From: JAAFIW01 sp031414805
GTDB taxonomy: Bacteria > Pseudomonadota > Gammaproteobacteria > Burkholderiales > Burkholderiaceae_C
NCBI GenBank assembly: GCA_031414805.1
Contig: JANOQJ010000046.1
Span: 1 to 64,000 of the forward strand
Reading direction: 5' to 3'
Length of the DNA stretch: 64,000 bases
Positions 53,323-61,774 of the stretch are shown here, in pieces (position 1 is the first letter of the stretch; each line of letters begins with the position of its first letter). The position numbers and the translations under genes are program-made. The notes under the pieces were generated by a model. That model did not search any database and was not told where the DNA came from. It was given only the letters and a program-made list of their open reading frames with translations.

Positions 53323-54213
53323 TCAAACGGTGGGTAGAGAAACTTCAGCAGAGACGGATCGGGATGCGGTTTCGATATGCCCATGCTGGTGCACATGCCC
53401 CCAAGACGGCGCATCGCGCACCACCCACTGCAGGTGGTGCAAGTCGGTAATGGCCTGAACCCAGCTGTCAGCCAGGCTGCTCAAAATATGCTGGCCTTGC
53501 TCGGCCGTGGCGCCGTGTGGGTCGCCAATCACGCCACTGTCGCCAAAGTCGCGAGCGGTCCAGGCGCAGGCCGGGCGACCGTCGGCTGACAACACTTTGG
53601 ATGGAAACACCGGCGGGAAATTAGCCACCGCTTTCGCCATGTGCACCGTCTCGGGTGCCAGCGCCAGCATCAGCGCGGTTTCGCTGTGCCCCGCGTGCAT
53701 GGCCAGGCGCTTTTCCTGCTCTGATATGTATTGCCCCGACGCGTTGGGCACCCGCGACACGTGGTGCGGCACGATCACATAGTCGCCATGGCGCAGCCGC
53801 AGTTCGCGCGCTGCCATTTCCAGCACCTGGGGCTGACCACCATGTCCATTGGCCAGCAGCAGCTTGCGAAAACCCGCCCGGTACACCGACTCGCCAATCT
53901 CGGTGACCATCGCCAGCAAAGTGGGACCCGTCACGGTCATGGTGCCGGGGAAATGCAGGTGCTCGTCCGACTTGCCGTAGGTGATGGGGGCCATGCCGAA
54001 TGCGGGGACTTCAGCAGGCAAACGCGCCAGCGCCAACCCCATCACGCCCCAGGTAATCACGCTGTCCACCGCACACGGAAGGTGCGGGCCATGCTGTTCG
54101 ATGGCACCCACTGGCAGCACGATGACCGTGTTTTCGCGGTCGGGCAGCGCGTTAATCTGCGTCCAGCTCAGGTACGGCAGGAAGCGGTTCTCGGGAAAGT
54201 AGCCATGCATCAT
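53323..54213 (-). CDS. Creatininase-family amidohydrolase
   Basis: This 296-residue protein has the creatininase metal site: 'LPVGAIEQHGPHLPCAVDS', 'GKSDEHLHFPGTM', 'LANGHGGQPQ' and 'HAGHSETALML'. Members hydrolyse cyclic amides or related C-N bonds. It is the first gene of the importer block. The ATG at 54213 is only ~2 bases from the start site predicted for the sigma-54 match upstream and has no ribosome site, so a leaderless message or another promoter is possible. Confidence 0.9.
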   Translation of the reverse strand: MMHGYFPENRFLPYLSWTQINALPDRENTVIVLPVGAIEQHGPHLPCAVDSVITWGVMGLALARLPAEVPAFGMAPITYGKSDEHLHFPGTMTVTGPTLLAMVTEIGESVYRAGFRKLLLANGHGGQPQVLEMAARELRLRHGDYVIVPHHVSRVPNASGQYISEQEKRLAMHAGHSETALMLALAPETVHMAKAVANFPPVFPSKVLSADGRPACAWTARDFGDSGVIGDPHGATAEQGQHILSSLADSWVQAITDLHHLQWVVRDAPSWGHVHQHGHIETASRSVSAEVSLPTV

Positions 54214-54225
54214 GGTGGGGCCATG

Positions 54226-54241
54226 CGCAAAACTTGTGCCA
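54226..54241 (-). promoter_or_regulatory. Sigma-54-like promoter before the creatininase gene
   Basis: The minus strand reads TGGCACAAGTTTTGCG, keeping the GG at -24, the GC at -12 and their spacing. It differs from the consensus at two flanking positions. The predicted start near 54215 lies almost at the ATG. Confidence 0.6.
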
Positions 54242-54314
54242 GTGCTGTTGTGGTTGCGTCAGAGTGAAGTCAGGGCCAGCACCGACAGTTGCGGTTTTTC
54301 TTCAGGAGACAAGT

Positions 54315-54482
54315 ATGTGGAAGCTCGCTTTAGGTTTTGCGGTATTTGCAGCGATTGCCTTGTTTGCGATTTTTAAAGCTGGTGACAAAGTAGATATGAG
54401 TGGCGAAAAGCACGGCGAGCAGGCGACACAGGCACCGGCGGCCGTTCCAGCCTCAGCGCCCGGTGCTTCGGCTGCCAAATAG
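54315..54482 (+). CDS. Small single-pass membrane protein
   Basis: This 55-residue protein has AGGAGA 5 bp before the ATG. One membrane helix (residues about 3-20) is followed by 'GDKVDMSGEKHGEQ' and an Ala/Pro tail. Similar tiny proteins occur in other Burkholderiales, from memory; the function is unknown. Confidence 0.75.
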   Translation: MWKLALGFAVFAAIALFAIFKAGDKVDMSGEKHGEQATQAPAAVPASAPGASAAK

Positions 54483-54507
54483 GCCGTATACAAGCAAAAA
54501 GTGACTC

Positions 54508-54552
54508 TAGCCCTTTTAGATACTGCTCAAGCAGCTATCTAATTAATAGCAA
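54508..54552 (+). repeat. Interspersed repeat copy 12
   Basis: TAGCCCTTTTAGATACTGCT followed by CAAGCAGCTATCTAATTAAT. It lies between the small membrane protein gene and uvrA and is one of the copies closest to the consensus. Confidence 0.88.
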
Positions 54553-54629
54553 TTTCCTGTAGAGACCCTGTACCCAGGTCTTCCCACCTCGGGTCTCTAG
54601 AATCTTTCGCCTCACCACCGAAAGACCCC

Positions 54630-57600
54630 ATGTCACAGGGACTCATCCGCATTCGCGGCGCGCGCCAGCACAACTTGAAAAACATCGACCTGGATATCAG
54701 AACCGGGGAGTTGACCGTGGTCACCGGGCCCAGCGGCTCGGGCAAGTCGAGTCTGGTTTTTGACACGCTGTTTGCCGAAGGTCAGCGCCGTTATGTGGAA
54801 ACGTTTTCCGCCTACGCCCGCCAGTTTCTGGACCGCATGGACAAACCGGCGGTCGACCGGGTGGACGGTGTGCCGCCCGCCATCGCCATCGACCAGACCA
54901 ACCCGGTGCGCTCGTCGCGCTCAACGGTCGGCACGATGACGGAGCTGAACGACCATTTGAAACTGCTCTTCGCCCGCGCCGGGGCTTTGTTTGACAAGCA
55001 GACCGCGCAGCCGGTGCGGCACGATTCGCCCGAGTCGATTTATGCGGAGTTGTTTGCGAGGACGCTGGGTAGCGATCCGCGGCTGGTGGTGACGTTTCCG
55101 GTGGAGCTGCCCGCCAACACCACGGCAGACGAGGTGGCGCAATGGCTGAGTGCGAGCGGGTTTACGAAAGTGCATGCTGAGCGGGAGGTACAGGCTGCAA
55201 CCGGCCCGGCACGCAAGGTCTTGGATGTCGTGGCCGACCGGTTTCGGTTGCACACGGCCGAGAAAGCGCGGGTGATTGAGGCGATTGAGGTGGCGCTCAA
55301 ACGTGGGAGCGGGCGGTTGACTGTCTATCCGCTTGTAGCTAAAGAACCAGACCAGGAACTAGGGTCAGAGCCCCATTTCGCACCAGCGTCGTCTTCTGCG
55401 GAGCGTGCTCGTCCTGAATTGGGAGCTGACCCCATTTCCTTCTCCACCGGCCTGCATTGCCCCGACAGCAACCTGCGCTACAGCGACCCGATTCCATCTG
55501 CCTTCTCGTTCAACTCCGCTGTAGGCGCTTGCGACACCTGCCGGGGCTTTGGTCGGGTGATTGGCGTGGACTACGGCCTCGTGATTCCCAATGAAAAACT
55601 CACCCTGCGTGCCGGTGCCATCAAGCCCATGCAAACGCCCGCCTGGAGCGAATGCCAGGACGATTTGATGCGCCACGCCGAGGCCGCAGGCATTCCACGT
55701 GACACACCTTGGCACCGGCTTACCCCCGAGCACCGCCACTGGGTCATCCACGGCACGCCGACTTACAAAGACGGCCAGTGGGGCAAGCAGTGGTATGGCG
55801 TGAAACGGTTTTTTGAGTACCTGGAAACCAAGTCCTACAAGATGCATATCCGGGTGCTGCTGTCGAAATACCGCAGCTACACGCCCTGCCATGTGTGCGG
55901 CGGCGCGCGGCTCAAGACAGAGAGCTTGCTGTGGCGTGTGGGCAGCAAGGTCGATGCCGATGCGGCGCTGGCACCGGGCAAGCGGTTTTTGCCGGTGGGC
56001 GTGCAGTGGTCGCGCGAGCAACTGGAGGCGCTGCCCGGGCTGTGCTTGCATGACTTGATGATGTTGCCGATTGACCGGTTGCGGCGGTTTTTTGACCGCA
56101 TTTCTCCCTCCCCCGCCGAGGGAGGAAACATCTTGACTCCCTCCCCCGCTGGGGGAGGGCCGGGGTGGGGGCACGCGGGTGACAACGCCAGTACACCGCC
56201 AAGCCCCCATCTCAACCTTCCCCCAGCGGGGGAAGGAGCCAATCGGGGAGAAGCGCAAGCGCTTCGACTCCTTTACGAAGAAATCACCACCCGCCTGAAA
56301 TACCTGTGCGACGTGGGCATTGGTTACCTCACCTTGGACCGCCAAAGCCGCACGCTCAGCGGCGGCGAGGTGCAGCGCATCAACCTCACCACCGCTCTGG
56401 GCACCTCGCTGGTGAACACCCTGTTTGTGCTGGATGAGCCCAGCATCGGCCTGCACCCGCGCGACATGCACCGCATCACCCAGGCCATGTTGCGCCTGCG
56501 CGATGCGGGCAATACGCTGGTGGTGGTGGAGCACGACCCGGCGGTGATGCTGGCGGCGGACCGCATGATCGACATGGGCCCAGGCCCCGGCGAGCGGGGT
56601 GGACAAATTGTGTTTGACGGCACGCCCGAACAACTCAAGCACGCCGACACGCTCACGGGCGCTTACCTGGGCGCGCGCAAACAAATCGGCATGGGCTTCC
56701 AGCGCCTGGTAGGCGACAACACGCCCCGCCTGATTCTGGAGGGCGCGCGCGAGCACAACCTGCAAAACCTGGTCATCGAAATTCCGTTGCAGCGCCTGGT
56801 GTGCGTCACGGGTGTGAGCGGCTCGGGCAAGTCCAGCCTGATTCAAGACATCCTGGCTCCAGCCCTGCTGCGCCACTTCGGCAAAGCCACCGAAACCCCC
56901 GGCGCACACGACCGCTTGCTGGGTGCCGATCACCTGGGCGATGTGGTGTTTGTCGACCAATCCCAAATCGGCAAAACCGCGCGATCCAACCCGGTGAGCT
57001 ACGTCGGTGCGTGGGACGCGATCCGAGAGATTTTTGCCAACGCACCGCTGTCCAAACAGCGCAGCTACACGGCCTCCAAGTTCAGCTTCAACAGCGGCGA
57101 TGGCCGTTGTCCCACCTGCGGCGGCAGCGGCTTTGAGCATGTGGAGATGCAGTTTTTGAGCGACGTGTATTTGCGCTGCCCGGACTGCGATGGGAAGCGG
57201 TATCGACCGGAGATATTGGAGATCACGATTGAGCGTGATATGTCATCGCTGAACGTCGCCGACGTCCTCAACCTCACCGTCAGCGAAGCCGCGCAGCTGT
57301 TCGCCAAAGACCGCGAAGTCATTCGCGCGCTGCAACCCATAGTCGATGTCGGCCTGGAATACGTCAAGCTCGGCCAACCGGTGCCCACGCTGTCTGGCGG
57401 CGAATCGCAACGCCTGAAACTGGCGGGCTTTCTGGCCCAAGCAGCAGGCCGCAAATCAAGCCAGGCACTCGCCACCAAAGGCACGCTCTTCCTCTTCGAC
57501 GAGCCCACCACCGGCCTGCACTTTGACGACATCGCCAAGCTGATGCGCGCCCTGCGCAAGCTGCTGGACGCGGGCCATTCCCTGATCGTCATCGAGCACA

Positions 57601-60600
57601 ACCTGGACGTGATCCGCGCGAGTGACTGGCTGATCGACCTTGGCCCGGAAGGCGGCGATGCTGGTGGCCTGCTGGTGGGCCAAGGCACGCCGGATGATCT
57701 GCGCAAGCATCCCAGCTCGCATACCGGTCAGGCGTTGAGGGACTACGACCGCGCGATGGGGCTGGGCGGGAATCGGGTGGAAGAGCGCGGGTTTGACTCC
57801 CTCCCCCACTGCGGGAGGGCGGGGGTGGGGGCGGCTGTTGGTGCGACCGGCCCCCACCCTAATCCTCCCCCAGTGGGGGAGGGAACTAGTCAGACGCACA
57901 TCCAAATCATCAACGCCAAAGAACACAACCTCAAAAACCTGAGTGTCAACATCCCCCACGGCCAGTTCACCGTGGTCACTGGCGTCAGTGGCTCCGGCAA
58001 ATCCACCCTTGCTTTTGACATTCTGTTCAACGAAGGCCAGCGCCGCTACCTGGAAAGCCTGAACGCCTACGCCCGCAGCATCGTGCAGCCCGCCGGCCGC
58101 CCCGAGGTCGATGCGGTGTACGGCATTCCGCCCACGGTGGCTATCGAGCAGCGGCTCTCGCGCGGGGGCCGTAAAAGCACCGTGGGCACGACCACCGAGG
58201 TGTGGCATTTCTTGCGCCTGCTGTATGTGAAGCTCGGCACGCAGCACTGCACAAAAGACGGTGCAGCCGTGAAGCCCCAAACCCCTGACAGCATCGCTGC
58301 GCAGCTTTTAAAACGCTACAAAGGCCACCACATCGGCTTGCTCGCCCCACTGGTCATCAACCGCAAAGGTGTCTACACCGAGCTGGCTGATTGGGCCCGC
58401 CCGCGCGGCTACACGCACCTGCGGGTGGACGGCAACTTTCTGCCCACCACCGGCTTCCCGCGCATTGACCGCTTCAAAGAGCACACCATCGAGCTGCCGA
58501 TTGCCGACATCGTGCCCAGTGCCGCCACGGAAAGCCAACTGCGCGAGCATCTGGCCCGCGCACTGGAACACGGTAAAGGCGTGGTGCATATCCTGGCCCC
58601 ACTCGACGGCCTGCGCCAGGCCATGCAAGACGGCACACCTGCCGCAGGTATCGGCACGCTGGAGGTGTTTTCCACCAAGCGCGCCTGCCCCGTCTGCGCG
58701 ACCAGCTACGCCGAGCTGGACCCGCGCTTGTTCTCCTACAACAGCAAACACGGCTGGTGCCCCGATTGCGTGGGAACCGGCGTAGCACTCACGCGTGATC
58801 AACGCAAAGCCTTTGACGACACGATTCGCGACGATGACAACAAAGGCCGGGAGCAAACCTTTGCCGAGCCCGAGGTGGAAGACGTGACCGATGCGGTCTG
58901 CGCGACCTGCCAGGGCACGCGCCTGAATGCGATTGCACGTGCCGTCAGATTTGGCTCTGCCTTACTCCCTCTCCCGCCTGCGGGAGAGGGCGGGGGTGAG
59001 GGCGGTGGAGTCAACACACCAGGCCACCCCATCAAAGCTGGCTACGCCATCACAGACATCGCCCGCCTCTCCGTCCGCGAAGTCCGCCAATGGATAGAAA
59101 CTTTGCAACAAGACGGCGCGCTCAGCACAAGAGAAGCCGGCATCGCGCGCGACTTGATCCCCGAGATCAAAAGCCGCCTGGAATTTCTGGAAGAAGTGGG
59201 CCTGAATTACCTCACCTTAGACCGTGGCGCACCCACCCTCAGCGGCGGAGAAGCCCAGCGCATCCGCCTGGCCGCCCAGCTGGGCAGCAACCTGCAAGGT
59301 GTTTGCTACGTGCTGGACGAGCCCACCATCGGCCTGCACGCGCGAGACAACCAGATCTTGCTGAACGCCCTGAAAACCCTGAGCGACAAAGGCAACACCC
59401 TGGTGGTGGTCGAGCACGACGAAGACACCATCCGCGCAGCCGACCACATCATCGACATCGGGCCGAGTGCGGGCAAACGCGGTGGGCGTTTGGTGGCGCA
59501 GGGTGTGGCGGCGGATATTTCTGATGCAGCGGAGTCGGTGACGGGGCGCTATCTGCTACACGCGATGAAGCATCCGTTGAAAGCTCGGCGTGTCGTCGCG
59601 CCGCCCTCACCCCAGCCCTCTCCCGGAGGGAGAGGGAGTCTGACCTCAGCGCCAACAAACGTCCCCAATTTGGCCCCCAACTCTGGGACATGGCTCGCGA
59701 TAGAAAACGCCACCCTCCACAACCTCCAATCCATCAGCGTCGACGTTCCGCTGCACCGCCTGGTCGCCGTCACCGGCGTCAGCGGCTCCGGCAAATCCAC
59801 CCTGGCGCGCGACGTGTTGCTGCACAACGTGCAGGCCGTCGTACAACAGCGAACCACCAAAGCCGGCCGGGAAGCCGACGATGCCGGGCAACACCCCGCT
59901 TGGCTGGGCTGCGCCGACGTGTCGGGCTACCAGGTGATCGACCGCGTGCTCGAAGTCGACCAAACCCCCATCGGCAAAACCCCGCGCAGCTGTCCTGCCA
60001 CCTATATCGGCTTCTGGGACACCATCCGCAAACTCTTTGCCGACACGCTCGAAGCCCGCGCCCGTGGCTACGGCCCGGGCCGCTTCAGCTTCAACACCGG
60101 CGAAGGCCGCTGCCCCACCTGCGAAGGCCAGGGCCTGCGCACCATTGCCATGAGCTTTCTGCCCGATGTGAAAGTGCCCTGCGAAAGCTGTCGCGGTGCC
60201 CGCTTCAACCCCGAAACACTCGCCGTGAGCTGGCGTGGCAAAAGCATTGGCGACGTGCTGCAAATGGAGGTCGACGAAGCCGTGGATTTCTTCGCGGCGA
60301 TGCCCAGCATCGGCCACCCGTTGCAACTACTCAAAGACGTCGGCCTGGGCTACCTCACGCTGGGCCAGCCCAGTCCCACGCTTAGCGGCGGCGAGGCCCA
60401 GCGCATCAAGCTGGTCACCGAGCTCAGCAAGGTACGCGACGACATCACGCGCCGCGGCCAGAAGCCGCCCCATACCTTGTACGTGCTGGACGAGCCTACT
60501 GTGGGCCTGCACATGGCCGACGTTGAAAAACTCATCCGTGTGCTGCACCGCCTGGTCGATGGGGGCCACAGCGTCATCGTCATCGAGCACGATTTGGACG

Positions 60601-60749
60601 TGATCGCCGAGGCCGACTGGGTGATTGACCTGGGACCTGAGGGTGGCAACGCCGGTGGCCTGGTGGTGGCAGCCGATACGCCCGAGGCCGTGGTGCGCAT
60701 GGGCACGCACACGGGACAGGCGCTGGCGGGCGTACTGGCAAGGGCATAA
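54630..60749 (+). CDS. uvrA: Double-length UvrA (tandem excinuclease ABC subunit A)
   Basis: This 2039-residue protein holds two UvrA-like halves, so four ABC ATPase modules. Walker A loops start at Gly33, Gly728, Gly1118 and Gly1716 (GPSGSGKS or GVSGSGKS). Signatures are 'LSGGEVQR', 'LSGGESQR' and two 'LSGGEAQR'. Zinc motifs include 'CDTCRG', 'CPTCGGSG/CPDCDG', 'CPVCAT/CPDCVG' and 'CPTCEGQG/CESCRG'. UvrA scans DNA for damage with UvrB; ordinary UvrA is about 940 residues. Five segments of palindromic repeat DNA are translated in frame: near residues 245-271, 491-537, 1055-1085, 1444-1461 and 1657-1671. One is the linker between the halves. Whether a single-length uvrA exists elsewhere cannot be seen. 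Confidence 0.92.
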   Translation: MSQGLIRIRGARQHNLKNIDLDIRTGELTVVTGPSGSGKSSLVFDTLFAEGQRRYVETFSAYARQFLDRMDKPAVDRVDGVPPAIAIDQTNPVRSSRSTVGTMTELNDHLKLLFARAGALFDKQTAQPVRHDSPESIYAELFARTLGSDPRLVVTFPVELPANTTADEVAQWLSASGFTKVHAEREVQAATGPARKVLDVVADRFRLHTAEKARVIEAIEVALKRGSGRLTVYPLVAKEPDQELGSEPHFAPASSSAERARPELGADPISFSTGLHCPDSNLRYSDPIPSAFSFNSAVGACDTCRGFGRVIGVDYGLVIPNEKLTLRAGAIKPMQTPAWSECQDDLMRHAEAAGIPRDTPWHRLTPEHRHWVIHGTPTYKDGQWGKQWYGVKRFFEYLETKSYKMHIRVLLSKYRSYTPCHVCGGARLKTESLLWRVGSKVDADAALAPGKRFLPVGVQWSREQLEALPGLCLHDLMMLPIDRLRRFFDRISPSPAEGGNILTPSPAGGGPGWGHAGDNASTPPSPHLNLPPAGEGANRGEAQALRLLYEEITTRLKYLCDVGIGYLTLDRQSRTLSGGEVQRINLTTALGTSLVNTLFVLDEPSIGLHPRDMHRITQAMLRLRDAGNTLVVVEHDPAVMLAADRMIDMGPGPGERGGQIVFDGTPEQLKHADTLTGAYLGARKQIGMGFQRLVGDNTPRLILEGAREHNLQNLVIEIPLQRLVCVTGVSGSGKSSLIQDILAPALLRHFGKATETPGAHDRLLGADHLGDVVFVDQSQIGKTARSNPVSYVGAWDAIREIFANAPLSKQRSYTASKFSFNSGDGRCPTCGGSGFEHVEMQFLSDVYLRCPDCDGKRYRPEILEITIERDMSSLNVADVLNLTVSEAAQLFAKDREVIRALQPIVDVGLEYVKLGQPVPTLSGGESQRLKLAGFLAQAAGRKSSQALATKGTLFLFDEPTTGLHFDDIAKLMRALRKLLDAGHSLIVIEHNLDVIRASDWLIDLGPEGGDAGGLLVGQGTPDDLRKHPSSHTGQALRDYDRAMGLGGNRVEERGFDSLPHCGRAGVGAAVGATGPHPNPPPVGEGTSQTHIQIINAKEHNLKNLSVNIPHGQFTVVTGVSGSGKSTLAFDILFNEGQRRYLESLNAYARSIVQPAGRPEVDAVYGIPPTVAIEQRLSRGGRKSTVGTTTEVWHFLRLLYVKLGTQHCTKDGAAVKPQTPDSIAAQLLKRYKGHHIGLLAPLVINRKGVYTELADWARPRGYTHLRVDGNFLPTTGFPRIDRFKEHTIELPIADIVPSAATESQLREHLARALEHGKGVVHILAPLDGLRQAMQDGTPAAGIGTLEVFSTKRACPVCATSYAELDPRLFSYNSKHGWCPDCVGTGVALTRDQRKAFDDTIRDDDNKGREQTFAEPEVEDVTDAVCATCQGTRLNAIARAVRFGSALLPLPPAGEGGGEGGGVNTPGHPIKAGYAITDIARLSVREVRQWIETLQQDGALSTREAGIARDLIPEIKSRLEFLEEVGLNYLTLDRGAPTLSGGEAQRIRLAAQLGSNLQGVCYVLDEPTIGLHARDNQILLNALKTLSDKGNTLVVVEHDEDTIRAADHIIDIGPSAGKRGGRLVAQGVAADISDAAESVTGRYLLHAMKHPLKARRVVAPPSPQPSPGGRGSLTSAPTNVPNLAPNSGTWLAIENATLHNLQSISVDVPLHRLVAVTGVSGSGKSTLARDVLLHNVQAVVQQRTTKAGREADDAGQHPAWLGCADVSGYQVIDRVLEVDQTPIGKTPRSCPATYIGFWDTIRKLFADTLEARARGYGPGRFSFNTGEGRCPTCEGQGLRTIAMSFLPDVKVPCESCRGARFNPETLAVSWRGKSIGDVLQMEVDEAVDFFAAMPSIGHPLQLLKDVGLGYLTLGQPSPTLSGGEAQRIKLVTELSKVRDDITRRGQKPPHTLYVLDEPTVGLHMADVEKLIRVLHRLVDGGHSVIVIEHDLDVIAEADWVIDLGPEGGNAGGLVVAADTPEAVVRMGTHTGQALAGVLARA
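55364..55441. repeat. GGGGTCAG element C, in frame inside uvrA
   Basis: AACTAGGGTCAGAGCCCCAT at the left and CCTGAATTGGGAGCTGACCC at the right are inverted ends like those of elements A and B at 20317-20588. It is read as 'ELGSEPHFAPASSSAERARP' and continues 'ELGADPISF'. Confidence 0.8.
56104..56239. repeat. CTCCCCC-type palindromic repeat cluster 1 in uvrA
   Basis: Several arms such as CTCCCTCCCCCGCTGGGGGA and CTTCCCCCAGCGGGGGAAGG occur in mutual inversion, with GGCCGGGGTGGGGGC between them. It codes for a Pro/Gly-rich insert of about 45 residues in the first half. Confidence 0.8.
57796..57885. repeat. CTCCCCC-type palindromic repeat 2 in the uvrA inter-half linker
   Basis: CTCCCTCCCCCACTGCGGGA at the left is mirrored by TCCTCCCCCAGTGGGGGAGG at the right, with GGGGGTGGGGGC and GGCCCCCACCC between. 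It forms most of the linker joining the two UvrA halves. Confidence 0.8.
58962..59012. repeat. CTCTCCCGC-type palindromic repeat 3 in uvrA
   Basis: CCCTCTCCCGCCTGCGGGAG forms a hairpin followed by GGGCGGGGGTGAGGGCGG. It is read as 'LLPLPPAGEGGGEGGG' in the second half. Confidence 0.78.
59603..59641. repeat. CTCTCCCGG-type palindromic repeat 4 in uvrA
   Basis: GCCCTCACCCCAGCCCTCTC followed by CCGGAGGGAGAGGGAGT. It is the opposite orientation of repeat 3 and is read as 'PSPQPSPGGRGSL'. Confidence 0.78.
60697..60744 (+). repeat. 48-bp direct repeat, copy 1 (uvrA 3' end)
   Basis: The last 48 coding bases before the final Ala codon of uvrA are found again, with no mismatch, at 62419-62466. In both places a stop codon follows within a few bases in the same frame. 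Confidence 0.9.
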
Positions 60750-60837
60750 AAAGGGTCAATCAAAGTTCAGGACACGGCTGGATGCAGGCGTTTCATTTGG
60801 CGGCTTGGCGACATACCTGTTCATGTATATTTGAGTC

Positions 60838-61200
60838 ATGCCAACTAACCAAAGGCCTCTTGAGTGGATTGGCAGCAGCCACAAGGACTTGATGGCCCTG
60901 CCTTCAGATGTGCGTCGGTTTTTTGGCTTCGCTTTGTCGCTCGCACAGATGGGCGACAAACATGACAGCGCCAAAGTGCTCAAGGGTTTTGGTGGAGCCG
61001 GCGTGTTGGAGGTGGTGGAAGACGATTCTGGTGGCACCTATCGTGCTGCGTACACCGTCAAGTTTGCAGAGGCCGTGTTTGTTCTTCATTGCTTCCAGAA
61101 GAAAAGCAAGCGCGGTATCGCCACACCGAAGGAAGACATGGACATCATCCACGCCCGGCTGAAAATTGCCGAAGCCTATGCAAAGGAGTTGCGCAAATGA
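60838..61200 (+). CDS. RelE/HigB-type (Gp49-like) toxin
   Basis: This 120-residue protein fits the phage Gp49-like HigB group: 'LEWIGSSHKDLMALPSDVRRFFG' near residues 8-30, 'AYTVKFAEAVFVLHCFQKKSKRG' near 70-92 and 'TPKEDMDIIHARL'. Such toxins cut mRNA on the ribosome. It overlaps the antitoxin gene by ATGA, with the toxin first, as is usual for HigBA. A half-length relic of a GGGGTCAG element lies at 60754-60778 upstream. Confidence 0.88.
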   Translation: MPTNQRPLEWIGSSHKDLMALPSDVRRFFGFALSLAQMGDKHDSAKVLKGFGGAGVLEVVEDDSGGTYRAAYTVKFAEAVFVLHCFQKKSKRGIATPKEDMDIIHARLKIAEAYAKELRK

Positions 61201-61532
61201 AAAAGAGTATTTTTAACGGCGTTGAAGTGCATCGCGGTTCGGGCAACGTATTTGCCGACCTGGGTCTGGCCGATGCTGAAAAACTCCAAATCAAAACAGG
61301 CTTGGTCATCGAGATAAGAAAAGCCATGCAGACCCGTGGCCTGACGCAACAAGAAGCCGCCAAGCGTATGGGCATTACCCAGCCTAAAGTCTCCGACATG
61401 ATGCGCGGCGATTTCACTAACTTGTCTGAACGCAAGCTGATGGACTGTCTGACGCGGCTGGGCTACGACATTGAAATCAACATTCGCCCAGCGAAGTCTG
61501 AGGTGGGGCATTTGCTGCTGGCAGTTGCCTGA
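61197..61532 (+). CDS. XRE-family antitoxin (HigA type)
   Basis: This 111-residue protein has a helix-turn-helix in 'RGLTQQEAAKRMGITQPKVSDMMRG' (residues near 53-77) and 'GSGNVFADLGLADAEKL' at the start, a known pattern of HigA-like partners of Gp49 toxins. It probably represses its own promoter between uvrA and the toxin gene. Confidence 0.88.
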   Translation: MKKSIFNGVEVHRGSGNVFADLGLADAEKLQIKTGLVIEIRKAMQTRGLTQQEAAKRMGITQPKVSDMMRGDFTNLSERKLMDCLTRLGYDIEINIRPAKSEVGHLLLAVA

Positions 61533-61549
61533 GCCCTTCAAAATCACTG

Positions 61550-61602
61550 CTGGCCCCTGCCGATACTGCTCAAGCAGCTACGTTTTTAAATAACACCAAA
61601 AC
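61550..61602 (+). repeat. Interspersed repeat copy 13
   Basis: CTGCCGATACTGCTCAAGCA followed by GCTACGTTTTTAAATAACAC. The left part is diverged and the core is intact. It lies after the HigA-type gene. Confidence 0.78.
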
Positions 61603-61774
61603 ACCGACACTGCGACATCTGAAGCAGCGAAATGCCTCTGCTTCACTTTCCTGAAGGTGTGCAGGACGCCTTTCTCGTGAAAGCCTCAGGCACCTGTTTA
61701 ACGCAAGCCGTTCGCTTGCATACCCTCCCAAATGGCCTGACGCGAGATTGGCTATCTATTTTGCTGGAGCCGGT

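Noticed and set aside
55365..57140. A 591-residue open frame on the minus strand inside uvrA
   Set aside because: It is a high-GC shadow of uvrA; its composition is Val/Ala/His-rich without recognised motifs, while the plus strand shows full UvrA motifs.
56104..59641. Repeated GC-rich arms in uvrA as a CRISPR array
   Set aside because: Spacing is irregular, the units are palindromic of mixed orientation, they are translated, and no cas genes are present.
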